A stretch of 64,000 nucleotides of DNA from assembly GCA_019416285.1 (NCBI GenBank), contig DXXM01000010.1, positions 26,196-90,195 of the forward strand. The letters run 5' to 3'. The DNA comes from Bacteroidales bacterium. GTDB lineage: Bacteria; Bacteroidota; Bacteroidia; Bacteroidales; Muribaculaceae. The notes below the pieces were generated by a model that had not been told where the DNA came from, searched no databases, and saw only the letters and a program-made list of their open reading frames with translations. A program made the position numbers and the translations under genes. Shown here in pieces: positions 1 through 8,298 of this stretch (position 1 is the stretch's first letter; every line of letters starts with the position of its first letter).

Positions 1-865
1 ATTCATCGAGGTCAGCACCTTCTGTTCTGCTCTCAAAATAAGTGGAAACATCTGCGGCGTTTACATTCTGTTCCTGAAGATAAGAAATTACAGGCACATT
101 ATACACAGTCCAGCTTACCGGCTCAGCCTGAATGTTGGCAGCGGCCACAATATTGAATTTCACATACGAAATCAATCTTCTCAAGTGGATGTAACCGCTC
201 AGTTTGGCCTCGTTAGGAACAATCACAACCGGTGTCGGATTCCCGTTGCCGTCAAACCATGCGTCAGGGTGATTGGTGACATTAGAATTTTCATGATACG
301 AACCGCTCATAGCCAAAGAATTGTTTTCAGAGAAATCCACATTTGAAGGAGTCGTCAGCATGTGAGAAATGCTTTTATATTTCTCCCAGGTATCCGAACC
401 CTCAAGAAGATTCTTCAACAAAGCGCCACGGCCGGCCGGTATATTTAGAGCCTGCGCCAGATTGGTATCATCTGAAATGCCATAATTGCTGCCGACATTC
501 GCCACAGCTACAATATAGCTATTGCCTGATTTAGTCTTAATCGAAGGAAGCGTTACCGGAGTGTGGTTGCCACCGGCACCCAGGTCAGACTTAGAAAAAG
601 TCTGATTAAAAGTACATTGTCCGGTGTTTACATTATATATTCCAACCCATAGGTCATTGACTTCATTGGCATATTCATCCTTGGGTGCTGTACGTGAGAC
701 AGACTTCATCGGATTGAGATTGACACGGAGAGTCAAATCCGACTCAATGCCTTCCACGCAATTCTGTCCTTTTGGATAATCAATATCATCTGTACAAGCA
801 ACAATGGTGGTGGCAAATAATGCCGCCAACACTGTCGCTTTAAATATGTCGATAAAAGTTTTCAT
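1..865 (-). CDS. Fimbrillin-like lipoprotein, truncated by the window edge
   Basis: An open frame runs from an ATG at 865 to the left edge of the window (288 codons visible, no stop), so the C-terminus is missing. The N-terminus is a lipoprotein signal ending in the lipobox TTIVAC, followed by an acidic stretch (TDDIDYP), which predicts sorting to the outer membrane surface. The next 260 residues have the beta-rich, Asn/Thr/Ser-rich character of Bacteroidales fimbrillin-like proteins (FimA/Mfa or DUF4906 type), with a VSRTAP segment near residue 57 like the Arg-containing cleavage region of such pilins. It is the last visible gene of a run of minus-strand fimbrial genes, 43 bases beyond its upstream neighbour. 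I infer an accessory or tip subunit; the exact family cannot be fixed without the C-terminus. Confidence 0.72.
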   Translation of the reverse strand, partial: MKTFIDIFKATVLAALFATTIVACTDDIDYPKGQNCVEGIESDLTLRVNLNPMKSVSRTAPKDEYANEVNDLWVGIYNVNTGQCTFNQTFSKSDLGAGGNHTPVTLPSIKTKSGNSYIVAVANVGSNYGISDDTNLAQALNIPAGRGALLKNLLEGSDTWEKYKSISHMLTTPSNVDFSENNSLAMSGSYHENSNVTNHPDAWFDGNGNPTPVVIVPNEAKLSGYIHLRRLISYVKFNIVAAANIQAEPVSWTVYNVPVISYLQEQNVNAADVSTYFESRTEGADLDE

Positions 866-908
866 TGTATTCTTGTGTCTTTTCTACGGTTAGACGCATT
901 GCGTTTCA

Positions 909-2243
909 TCAATTGAAGGGAGGTAAGGTGACGGTTTCGGTAAGCCACGGGCAGACGGTGTAGTTAAGAGTCAGCTGCGAGTCAATCGAGCGGGTCACGG
1001 TGAACTCGTAGATGTGGTTACGGGTGATGTCAATATTTTGTTCTTCTATGATTTTAGTGAGCTCAAATTCCCACTCACGCGGCGCTTCAGGGTTATGGTT
1101 CTGCGAGGTTGATTCAGTCGTAATGTAAAGCTTAGGCACATTTTTCGACGTGAGGTCGGCTTCGGGGATGTAGGCGACAAAGGCACTGTCAAATTTTTTG
1201 CCTTCTCCATTGATATATTCGCCGCCAACGGTAGAGTCTACCTCCTTAGCATAAACTTTCAGACTACCGTCCCACCAAGCCAGTAAGACAGTTGCTTTTT
1301 CGAGCATTTTGGTACCACTTGCCCATGCACTTTTATCTGCAAGCGAAAAATCGGGTAGAAAAGCTCCACGGGAGTTGAGGCCTTCGACCCTTACTCCTAT
1401 AATTTTGGTGTGAGCATCCTCCGCGATGTTGTCGAATACGCGGATTTTGGCGATGGCGCGCTGGAGGAGGAGAGGTGAGGCGTCGGCGTTGTCACCGTCA
1501 AGCTGATAGGGCTTGTTTGCGTCCGTAGCGCCGTCAAGGGCGGCGAGGCTGACGGTGTATTTTTTCAGGCCCGACATGGGGATGGCTTTCGTTTCACCGT
1601 CAGGGAACCAGGGAGCCGTTTGGGTGCCCGGCGTATAGGTGAAGTCGTAATACTCATTGGCGAGCGCGGTGTGCTTCTTCATGTAGGGTATGGATGCCGC
1701 AGTGGGGAAAGGCTTGTCAGAGCCTTCGCCGAAACCATTAAGGTTGGCAATCAGCATGAACGACATGTAGAACTTCTCAGCCGTACCTGCATAGTCGAAA
1801 TAGGCACGGTTGATTTTTACCTTGATTTCGTAGGATGACGAGTTGTTATCGCCCTCCGGATGTTTAAACACCAGAATCTCCTCCCTGTCGAAGATTTTCA
1901 TGAGACAGTCCCTGTTGTCAAAGAGCAGGAGACGGATGTCGGTGGGGTTGATGTAGTTCTCGGCGTCGGTGGCGGGTTCGGCGGGATGGCCACTGCCATC
2001 GGGCCCGTCGTCACCCGCCCGAGAGGTAAGAGCGCGTGGCGAAGCGGCTGACGAGGGCGTGCGGGGGGCGGGGTCCTCGCCCTTGACGGTGAACGAGAGC
2101 CATACGTCGTTGCCCTCGACATAGCCGGGCTTGTCCTCGATGCAGCCTGCATCGTCGTCGACACACGATGATGCCGACAGGCCGAGACAGAGGCATGCAA
2201 TAAGCGGACCTATGTATCTGTGTGTAATTTTATATCGTATCAT
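909..2243 (-). CDS. Fimbrillin-like lipoprotein (accessory fimbrial subunit)
   Basis: This is a 444-residue protein with a lipoprotein signal (lipobox ASSC near residue 27) followed by acidic residues. A low-complexity Pro/Ala/Ser/Arg stretch at about residues 55-90 precedes the first beta domain, which contains the segment INPTDIRLLLFDNRD; such segments are typical of P. gingivalis-type fimbrillins. A second, similar-sized domain follows, and the protein ends in a beta-rich segment (LNYTVCPWLTETVTLPPFN), the place where these pilins carry the donor-strand region. It lies 81 bases downstream of the FimB/Mfa2-like gene and 43 bases upstream of another fimbrillin-like gene. By analogy with Mfa3/Mfa4 or FimC-E I infer an accessory or tip subunit rather than the shaft protein. 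Confidence 0.75.
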   Translation of the reverse strand: MIRYKITHRYIGPLIACLCLGLSASSCVDDDAGCIEDKPGYVEGNDVWLSFTVKGEDPAPRTPSSAASPRALTSRAGDDGPDGSGHPAEPATDAENYINPTDIRLLLFDNRDCLMKIFDREEILVFKHPEGDNNSSSYEIKVKINRAYFDYAGTAEKFYMSFMLIANLNGFGEGSDKPFPTAASIPYMKKHTALANEYYDFTYTPGTQTAPWFPDGETKAIPMSGLKKYTVSLAALDGATDANKPYQLDGDNADASPLLLQRAIAKIRVFDNIAEDAHTKIIGVRVEGLNSRGAFLPDFSLADKSAWASGTKMLEKATVLLAWWDGSLKVYAKEVDSTVGGEYINGEGKKFDSAFVAYIPEADLTSKNVPKLYITTESTSQNHNPEAPREWEFELTKIIEEQNIDITRNHIYEFTVTRSIDSQLTLNYTVCPWLTETVTLPPFN

Positions 2244-2324
2244 GGTCGGAAAGTCTATGCGAACTTTTTTACGGTGGAGTCACTTATGCGGGCGTAATGA
2301 GAGAGAATGTGAGGGGCCGCGGCG

Positions 2325-3386
2325 TCACTCTATCGGTCCTTCGTGGCGTACTATACGCCAGTCGTTGATGATGATCACAGCGCTGACCCAGCGTCCTCCC
2401 TCATCAAGAAAGAAGGTCATGTTATACTCGTCCTGGCGGTCGAGATATTCCTGATCGTCAAGCGAGTCGTTTTCGAAGCCTTTGACCAGGAGAGCGTAGT
2501 CAATTACAGGGATGCTCAACACCGTGCGGTTTTCGGCCTTGTTGGTGATGGTGAGCATGGGCTTGTTCTGAGTGAGGAGACGCGACACGGTAAATTCGGC
2601 GAGCGAGGCTCCGAGCACGGCGCGAGAGGCGCGGCCGGTGAGCGGCGATGCCTGCGGCACGCCCTTGGGGTCCTGCGGGTTGACGTTGACGTCAATCTGG
2701 CCGCTCTTGGTGAACCAGGGGCGGTAGGTGAGCTGAGTGTTGTCGCGGAGGGTATTGTCGTGGTTGAGCCAGCCGTTGCCGTCGGTGATGGTGAATTCGA
2801 AGTTTTCGGCAAACACGGGCTCGCCCGAGAGGTGCTGGAGCACTACGCGGATTGTGTTGGTGTTTTTCTTCAGATTGAGGGTGACATGGTTTGGCTTCGA
2901 GGGAGAGGCATAGGGAAGCTCTACGTGCTGGAGGCCGTGGAAGAGGGGCTCGAGGTGCTCCCCGGACTCGCCTGCGGCATCGCGGCGGAGGCGGCAGTGG
3001 AAGTCACTGATGGTGGATTTGCCGATTTCGCCGTCGGCTATGTCGAAGTGTTGCGCGTGGTTGCCGCCCCACACGAGGAAGTCGTAGCTTCCGGGAGCCA
3101 CCTCGACGGCGAGCTCATGGTCGGAGGTGAGCTCGGAGCGGTCGACGTCGAAACGCTTGACGAGCGTGCCGGTGGAGGAGTCGAAGGCGAGGAGCGAAAC
3201 GCGGTCGACTTCATTACCGAAGGCGTCGGCAAATTTCATATTGTGGTCGTAGGTGAGCCTGACGAGGTTGTAGCTGTCGACGCAGTCGCTGTCCTCAAAG
3301 ATTGAGTGGCAGCCTGTGGCGGCCATAAGTGTCGTAAAGGCTGCGGCCGCGATGACGGTGTTTTTTATTATAGCATGTAGCTTCAT
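2325..3386 (-). CDS. FimB/Mfa2-family fimbrial anchor lipoprotein
   Basis: The protein has 353 residues when started at the ATG at 3386. That start gives a compact signal, MKLHAIIKN..., with lipobox MAATGC; an in-frame ATG at 3401 would add only five residues ahead of it. Mature features fit the FimB/Mfa2 family: a Cys just after the lipid site (CHSIFEDSDC), the segment DRVSLLAFDSSTG, and a first domain ending in SYDFLVWGG. Members of this family cap and anchor the base of P. gingivalis-type fimbriae in the outer membrane and limit shaft length. Here it follows the Mfa1-type shaft gene but is separated from it by about 520 bases containing an intrinsic terminator, so it is probably transcribed by read-through. 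Confidence 0.85.
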   Translation of the reverse strand: MKLHAIIKNTVIAAAAFTTLMAATGCHSIFEDSDCVDSYNLVRLTYDHNMKFADAFGNEVDRVSLLAFDSSTGTLVKRFDVDRSELTSDHELAVEVAPGSYDFLVWGGNHAQHFDIADGEIGKSTISDFHCRLRRDAAGESGEHLEPLFHGLQHVELPYASPSKPNHVTLNLKKNTNTIRVVLQHLSGEPVFAENFEFTITDGNGWLNHDNTLRDNTQLTYRPWFTKSGQIDVNVNPQDPKGVPQASPLTGRASRAVLGASLAEFTVSRLLTQNKPMLTITNKAENRTVLSIPVIDYALLVKGFENDSLDDQEYLDRQDEYNMTFFLDEGGRWVSAVIIINDWRIVRHEGPIE

Positions 3387-3426
3387 GACCGGCTGTTGCA
3401 TTTATTTTGGATACTTTTTTGGTTTA

Positions 3427-3738
3427 TTATTCTGGGGGCGGGGTGACTGAAGGGAGACTGGCCGCCGTAGAGGAGGAGAAGAAGGAGAGGAGATATATGC
3501 TGTCGGCGTCCGGGCGGGAGAAATCCTTGGCGGGGCCGCGGGCCCGTGGGGGGACGTCGTGGAGTTGTCGGTTTCGGGTATGGATGGAGAGATGTATGAC
3601 CTGTTTTTTGGTGAAGTCCCTGCCGATGGTCGGCGCTACTGGCGGGGCCGGGTGGCCGACGGTGTCGGGCTGACCGGGGATATGGACAGGAGTGGATCCA
3701 TCTGCGGGTAGAGGGTTGCCGGAGGCAATGAGTAGCTG
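3427..3738 (-). pseudogene. Start-less open frame between shaft and anchor genes, possibly a decayed gene
   Basis: On the minus strand, a frame is open for 103 codons between a TGA (3741-3739) and a TAA (3429-3427). It contains no ATG, GTG or TTG. Its composition looks protein-like (segments such as TIGRDFTKKQVIHLSIHTRN and DADSIYLLSFFSSST). Translating upstream through the TGA in the same frame gives another open, protein-like stretch that runs back through the terminator at 3814-3860. Other frames here give mostly Pro/Arg/His-rich translations. It may be a remnant of a gene broken by a stop, or a chance product of GC-rich sequence. I recognise no family. Confidence 0.25.
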
Positions 3739-3813
3739 TCATGATGTTGCCGCGGGTGTGATGCCGGGGCCTGTGTAGGAGTGGGAGCTCGCTGAGGAGC
3801 CGGGGAGCGTTGC

Positions 3814-3860
3814 AAAAGAAAAAACAGGAGCGCCACCGCCAACACGACGCCGGCGCTCCT
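3814..3860 (-). terminator. Intrinsic terminator of the major fimbrillin gene
   Basis: On the minus strand, the perfect 9-base inverted repeat AGGAGCGCC / GGCGCTCCT (arms at 3852-3860 and 3826-3834) is followed at once by a T-rich tract (TGTTTTTTCTTTT). The hairpin begins 50 bases after the stop codon of the Mfa1-type gene. It should end most shaft transcripts and let a fraction read through into the anchor and accessory genes. Confidence 0.85.
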
Positions 3861-3909
3861 TTGTAGCAATATTGCTGATGTAATTATATATATGAAACTA
3901 AAATATCAA

Positions 3910-5529
3910 TTATTCGAGAACTACGCTGTTGCCGATGATATGCCAGTTAAGGCAGTATACACGGGCAGCAAGGTAAGTTTCCTTCGTGGGGTCAGGATTC
4001 TTGGGATCATTACCCGGCACACCAAGACCGACAACGTTAGTGAACTCATAATCATAGATGTGGTTACGAACTACACCAAATTTATTGCCAAGATGCTCTA
4101 TATTGGTGAAATACGAGGTAATACCACCATTCCAATGCTGAATGTTGTTAAAACGGATAAAATCATTGTTTTTTACCACAGTGTAATAGGTATTTGACGA
4201 TGCACCTTCACGAGTGTACTTTTCAAACTTAACATCATTAGCTGTTACCGTTTTATCTCCTGTTTCGTCCTGGTATGCAGCTGCTACAACTTCTTTAAAA
4301 TAAGATGTCGTGAAATAGTCACCTGCCCACTGAACCATGTCCAAAGCTTCAGTTGCACCGGCCTTTTTGAGAACACCCTTAACTACGATTGCAGTTGCTT
4401 CGGTTGTACGGTCTGTAGCACTCGTGGGAGGAGTTTTAGACGAAAGGGTATTTTCAAATGTATAGAAGATATTCTCAGTTGCCTTAGCTTTGTCGAAATT
4501 CTTTAATTTAAAATAATCAGCGCTATACAAATCATACTTATTATTATTGAAGTCACTATTGTTATTATTCAGACCGGGATCTGAGGCCCAGTAACAGCGA
4601 TGGAGGCTTGGCTGGTTCCAGCCGCTAAAAATAGTTTCATCTGTCCAAGACTCATCAATATTTTTAACTGCGTATGTCCTAAGAGCTGTCATGTAAGGCT
4701 GCCAGCCTTGAAGTTCAATATCCAATTTTGTTTCTACAGTAGTATTGTCAGCTGTACGCAGTTTAATAGTGAGGTCAGCCAGACCATCAGCTGCAGTGGC
4801 ATCCTTCTTTTTAACGGTATAGGTATTAAGGCCAGTTACGCGAATCTTAGCAGCAAGACGCTCGATGAAAATATCAGCAGGGTTTTCTTCTGCAAGTTTT
4901 TTTGTGTCCTGGACATTCTTGGAAATATCGGTATAGTAGATTAAATTGCCGGCAGCATCGAGATATGTCGAGTTTGTCATTCTGAATTTAGACCAGTTTG
5001 CAGGCAATGTACGAGTTATGTCTAATAATTTCTCAAGTTTAATATTGGCGAAATCCTTATAAGCAGCCTCATCAGGTGCATTTGCAAGACAGAACATGCG
5101 CGCAGGGCGATTGCCTTTATATACTTCCGTAGGAGTACCGAGGACAAGCACAGCATCAAGTTCTGTTGCAGTACCATCAGTGTTGCCGGCTTTGATTTCG
5201 TCGGGTTTAACCATATTGGACTCTATAACCGTACCATTGACACCGGTCTGAGCCATGATGAACGGAAGGCCTTCGGCAGTAAAGAAATAGAAACGGATAT
5301 TCTCAGCGGTAATATCACCTTCAGAAGAACCATTCGCAGGTCCTTCAAAACCATTATCTGTCGCTGCGCGTGAACCGAAATCCTTTACATTTTTAATCGA
5401 AACAGCTACATACTTTTCGCCGTCGGTGTTGCCACCTTCATTCGGACCCTTGGCGGGTTCGTCGTTTGAACAAGATGCGAAAGTCATGGAGAGAGCAAAC
5501 GCACCGAGAAGAATTTTATTAATCTTCAT
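3910..5529 (-). CDS. Mfa1-type major fimbrial subunit
   Basis: This is a 539-residue lipoprotein precursor (lipobox FASC, Cys at residue 20) followed by a Gly/Asn/Glu-rich linker. The N-terminal pilin domain follows; Arg54 in GSRAA sits where gingipain-like proteases trim the prepilin in P. gingivalis. The C-terminus (LAARVYCLNWHIIGNSVVLE) closely resembles the end of Mfa1-family major subunits. The length is within the usual range for Mfa1-like shaft proteins. It is AT-richer than its flanking genes, as expected for a variable surface antigen. It lies downstream of the DUF3868/DUF3575 pair and upstream of the FimB/Mfa2-like anchor gene, and has its own strong terminator. I take it as the shaft subunit of the fimbria encoded here. 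Confidence 0.85.
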   Translation of the reverse strand: MKINKILLGAFALSMTFASCSNDEPAKGPNEGGNTDGEKYVAVSIKNVKDFGSRAATDNGFEGPANGSSEGDITAENIRFYFFTAEGLPFIMAQTGVNGTVIESNMVKPDEIKAGNTDGTATELDAVLVLGTPTEVYKGNRPARMFCLANAPDEAAYKDFANIKLEKLLDITRTLPANWSKFRMTNSTYLDAAGNLIYYTDISKNVQDTKKLAEENPADIFIERLAAKIRVTGLNTYTVKKKDATAADGLADLTIKLRTADNTTVETKLDIELQGWQPYMTALRTYAVKNIDESWTDETIFSGWNQPSLHRCYWASDPGLNNNNSDFNNNKYDLYSADYFKLKNFDKAKATENIFYTFENTLSSKTPPTSATDRTTEATAIVVKGVLKKAGATEALDMVQWAGDYFTTSYFKEVVAAAYQDETGDKTVTANDVKFEKYTREGASSNTYYTVVKNNDFIRFNNIQHWNGGITSYFTNIEHLGNKFGVVRNHIYDYEFTNVVGLGVPGNDPKNPDPTKETYLAARVYCLNWHIIGNSVVLE

Positions 5530-5603
5530 AATTAGTTAAAATTGGTTTATTTTTACAAATTGTTTTTTGTTTTGATTGTTTGTTTTCGGGTTGAGGAGTC
5601 ACC

Positions 5604-5636
5604 CTCGGCCATCGCGGAGTCAATGCGACGGCCAAG
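5604..5636 (-). other. Hairpin in the leader of the major fimbrillin gene
   Basis: Between the DUF3868 gene and the shaft gene, the minus strand reads CTTGGCCGTCGC ... GCGATGGCCGAG. These 12-base arms pair with one mismatch and a G-U pair around a 9-base loop. No T tract follows, so it is not a classical terminator. It could be an mRNA-processing or stability element that separates shaft expression from the upstream genes. The palindrome GCTATAAAATAGC at 5636-5648 lies directly upstream of it. Confidence 0.35.
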
Positions 5637-5787
5637 CTATAAAATAGCGTATTCCAATGATTTAAGAGCTTATAGAGACTATCTTAAGCAGGAACGGGTG
5701 AATAGGGAACGTTGCACATAGGGGTGTTTTCTGTATATCGGTTTTGCGATAGAGAAGAGTCGGTCTGAAGATTCCGGCCCGGGGGAA

Positions 5788-7188
5788 CTATTCGACGAGC
5801 TTCATGCGGCGGAGCTGCCCGATGGCGTCGGATGCCTCGGCTATTCCTGAAGCGGCGGCCGAGCGGAGCAGCGGGAGAGCTGCGGCTATGTCGCCCTGCT
5901 TGGCGGCGAGGACTCCGCGGGCATAGACGGCGCGGGGAGAGTCGCCAGCCTTGGCGAGATAGGAGGCTGCGGGATGGAGCTCATCGCGTCCGAGGGCTAT
6001 GGCCGCCATGTTGAGGTTGGCCACGGGGTCGTCGGGGAAAAGACGGACTGCGAGCTCAAAAGCCTCACGATATTCATCGGAGTCGGGCTGCATGGTGTTG
6101 GCTGCCACATAGATTTCATTCAGGCTGAGTTTCTGCGGGGCTGTGGCCATGACCTGCTTGATTTCCTCGGGTGAGACGTAGGAGCGGACGGTGTAGTCGA
6201 CGGTGTAGTCCGAGCGGCGGAGTCCGGGATATACGTTTTTGAGGAGGTAGGCATAGTCGTCGGGGTAGCGCGACTTGAGGCGCCACTCGCGGGCGTCGGG
6301 TTCGAGCGATGTATCGTCGATAATTGCGAGAAGGTCCTGCGCGTCGGGGAGCGATGAGGTAGCCACGTATTCGCGGAGTCCCTGCCAGTTTTCAGCCACC
6401 CAGTCGGTGTGCATGATGTCGGGGGCGAATGAGTAGAGACCTCTCACGTAGCCGGCGAGGGAGGCGGAGCGGCCTTTTGCGAGGCGCTCGTTGTTGGCAT
6501 AGGAGCCTTCGGGCGAGGCGAAGCCGGTGATTTTGACGGATGTGATGCTTGCGTCGGGGTCACGGGCCACAACGTCGATGGTGGCGCGGATGCGGGCGAG
6601 CTCCTCGGGGTTGCGGCGATAGGTGGGGGTGATTACGGTCTGGTTGACAGGATAGTCCACATAGGCCGAGCCCTTTTCCGAGCGGGTCTTGACTATCTCT
6701 GCGGGCGGGGTGACGAGGACGAAGCGGGGAGCGAACACGCGCTCTGCGAAATCGAGGGTGGCGAGATCGGACCCGGAGGCTGTGCCTGCGGAGAAGCCGC
6801 AGTTACATTCGTCCTCCATGAGCATGAGGCGCGATGACTCCATCCATTCCCGGTAGGGGACGACGGCGGAGTAGCTCACGCTCTTTCCGGCACGGGATAT
6901 GAGGCCGGGGGCGGGAACTGAGTTGTGGCGCTCGTTCTGAATGTAGCGGTTGCGTCCGGCAATCACCACTTGGGGAAGTTCGAGGCTGTTGGTTCCGTCG
7001 GTGATGACGGGGAGGTATCTGATTTCGCGGTCACTCTTGACTTTCAGGTCAGTAGCGTCGAGTTCCATCGACACTACAAGCGAACTCTGCGAGCGCTCTA
7101 CCCTGACATCCTTCACGGTCACCGACAGCGGGGCGGCGGTGGCTCCTGAGATGGCCATTGCCATGAGCAGTGTTGAAATGCTTCTCAT
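5788..7188 (-). CDS. DUF3868 / OmpA-like fimbrial-locus protein
   Basis: This 466-residue protein has a signal peptide (MRSISTLLMAMAISGATA). The N-terminal 160 residues match the DUF3868 type found in Bacteroidales fimbrial operons (start LSVTVKDVRVERSQSSLVVSM, with a DECNCG cysteine pair). The middle is OmpA-like: SVKITGFASPEGSYANNERL is the peptidoglycan-binding-type motif in which a polar face binds the cell wall. The C-terminal 100 residues look like TPR-type alpha-helical repeats (AVRLFPDDPVANLNMAAIALGR). It follows the DUF3575 gene by 36 bases. I infer a periplasmic or outer-membrane assembly factor that ties the fimbrial machinery to peptidoglycan. Confidence 0.78.
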   Translation of the reverse strand: MRSISTLLMAMAISGATAAPLSVTVKDVRVERSQSSLVVSMELDATDLKVKSDREIRYLPVITDGTNSLELPQVVIAGRNRYIQNERHNSVPAPGLISRAGKSVSYSAVVPYREWMESSRLMLMEDECNCGFSAGTASGSDLATLDFAERVFAPRFVLVTPPAEIVKTRSEKGSAYVDYPVNQTVITPTYRRNPEELARIRATIDVVARDPDASITSVKITGFASPEGSYANNERLAKGRSASLAGYVRGLYSFAPDIMHTDWVAENWQGLREYVATSSLPDAQDLLAIIDDTSLEPDAREWRLKSRYPDDYAYLLKNVYPGLRRSDYTVDYTVRSYVSPEEIKQVMATAPQKLSLNEIYVAANTMQPDSDEYREAFELAVRLFPDDPVANLNMAAIALGRDELHPAASYLAKAGDSPRAVYARGVLAAKQGDIAAALPLLRSAAASGIAEASDAIGQLRRMKLVE

Positions 7189-7224
7189 AATTATATATGT
7201 GTATGGTGGTGAATGATGTGGGGG

Positions 7225-7809
7225 TCAGAAAACGTAGACAAGGTTTATAGCGGCTTTTGTGGGGCCGACATAGTTGTGAGCCTTGTTGCTGCGGATCTTT
7301 CGGCCGCAGCCCTTGCACTCGTAGGTGTCGTAGCGGGTGTAGGCCCAGCCTATACCGATCTCGGCCTCGAGGTTCCAGTGTTTGCCGAGGAGCCAGGAGT
7401 AGCCGTAGGCCACGCCAGCGCCGGCATACCAGCCCTGGTAGCGGTGGTCCCTGAGGAGACGGAGGTCATTGTTGAGGAATTTGAATCCGTGACCGAAATG
7501 GCCCATATTGTACTCGCCGCCAAGGAGATGTACTCCGAGGAAGTGACCTCCGAGGGGCTGGCAGAACCAATAGCGCGCCTCGGGCTGCACCATCCAGTGT
7601 TTCCATTTCTTGCCGCCGGAGAGAGTCCAGGGATTGTAATTTCCCGACAGATCTATACTCCACCTGGGAGCGACCTGCATCTCGGCTCCGACATTTATAG
7701 TCAGAGTCGCATCATAAAGGAGATTGGTTTTTACGGCTAAGTCCTGCGCTGAACTATGGATACAACAGAAGGCTCCCAGCAACGCTGCCGTGAGAAATTT
7801 AAGCTTCAT
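7225..7809 (-). CDS. DUF3575 outer-membrane protein of the fimbrial operon
   Basis: I chose the ATG at 7809 because it begins a clean signal peptide (MKLKFLTAALLGAFCCIHSSAQ); an in-frame ATG 51 bases upstream adds a polar extension ahead of it. The 194-residue product has the DUF3575 pattern: LAVKTNLLYDATLTINVGAE, then WSIDLSGNYNPW, WKHWMVQPEARYWF and alternating aromatic strands ending in NLVYVF. The terminal Phe and strand pattern suggest a small outer-membrane beta-barrel. DUF3575 genes commonly precede DUF3868 and fimbrillin genes in Bacteroidales, and here it is the first gene of the operon, behind the promoter at 8137-8168 and a leader of about 320 bases. Confidence 0.8.
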   Translation of the reverse strand: MKLKFLTAALLGAFCCIHSSAQDLAVKTNLLYDATLTINVGAEMQVAPRWSIDLSGNYNPWTLSGGKKWKHWMVQPEARYWFCQPLGGHFLGVHLLGGEYNMGHFGHGFKFLNNDLRLLRDHRYQGWYAGAGVAYGYSWLLGKHWNLEAEIGIGWAYTRYDTYECKGCGRKIRSNKAHNYVGPTKAAINLVYVF

Positions 7810-8136
7810 ATAAGGTGATGTGATAAAGCGGATAAAACCATCCCGACATATACCTGTCATCGCCAGATAGACATAAACGACTGGCTCCCAAATAGTTGCA
7901 TAAAATCGGGGGGGGTAATTTCACCCTCCGACCACAATCTGGGACGAGCGCATAACGTCTGGTTTCAAGTAAGGACATGTGAGAATTTTGTTAGGGGTTG
8001 GCAGAAAAAAGGATTTCAATAAAGGTTCAAAAGATAGAAAATCTTCTATCAGTCTGTCAGCGTGGAGATGCACAAATTCTCCATACATAATCTGATTGAA
8101 CTACAGAAGCAGGGATCGGATCATTTTTTCAAGTGA

Positions 8137-8168
8137 CAAAGTTACGATGAATTTTTCAAATCTGCAAA
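8137..8168 (-). promoter_or_regulatory. Promoter of the fimbrial operon
   Basis: On the minus strand, TTTG (8168-8165) is followed after exactly 20 bases by TAACTTTG (8144-8137). This is an excellent match to the Bacteroidetes housekeeping consensus TTTG-N19/21-TAnnTTTG. Transcription would start near 8130. Confidence 0.75.
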
Positions 8169-8283
8169 TTTTCATAAAAATAAACCGAAAATATATGAAT
8201 TTCGTATTAAAGATGGTGTTTGACAACAAATGTTAAATATTCTATTCCTATCAGAGCCATTTCCGATTGTCGGATTTAATGAG

Positions 8284-8291
8284 TAATTTTG
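8284..8291 (+). promoter_or_regulatory. -7 box of the holB operon
   Basis: TAATTTTG followed by C matches the TAnnTTTGC box and ends only 7 bases before the holB ATG at 8299, so the transcript would be almost leaderless. The -33 element is weak (only TTTCC near 8260). Confidence 0.5.
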
Positions 8292-8298
8292 CGTTACC

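Larger units (their letters stand above)
7810..8298. other. Divergent intergenic region with a long fimbrial leader
   Basis: No gene is visible. The region holds a minus-strand promoter (8137-8168) about 320 bases upstream of the DUF3575 start codon and a plus-strand -7 box (8284-8291) just before holB. The transcribed minus-strand leader contains a run of eight C residues (plus-strand G at 7908-7915) and a short hairpin near 8030 (GATAGAAAATCTTCTATC on the plus strand). The leader's length suggests post-transcriptional control, but I see no known riboswitch in it. Confidence 0.6.

Noticed and set aside
2343..3305. A 320-codon plus-strand open frame
   Set aside because: Antisense to the FimB/Mfa2-like gene; Val/Glu/Gly-rich shadow translation.
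7861..8298. An invertible promoter for fimbrial phase variation
   Set aside because: I found no inverted-repeat pair flanking the promoter at 8137-8168 and no recombinase gene nearby.
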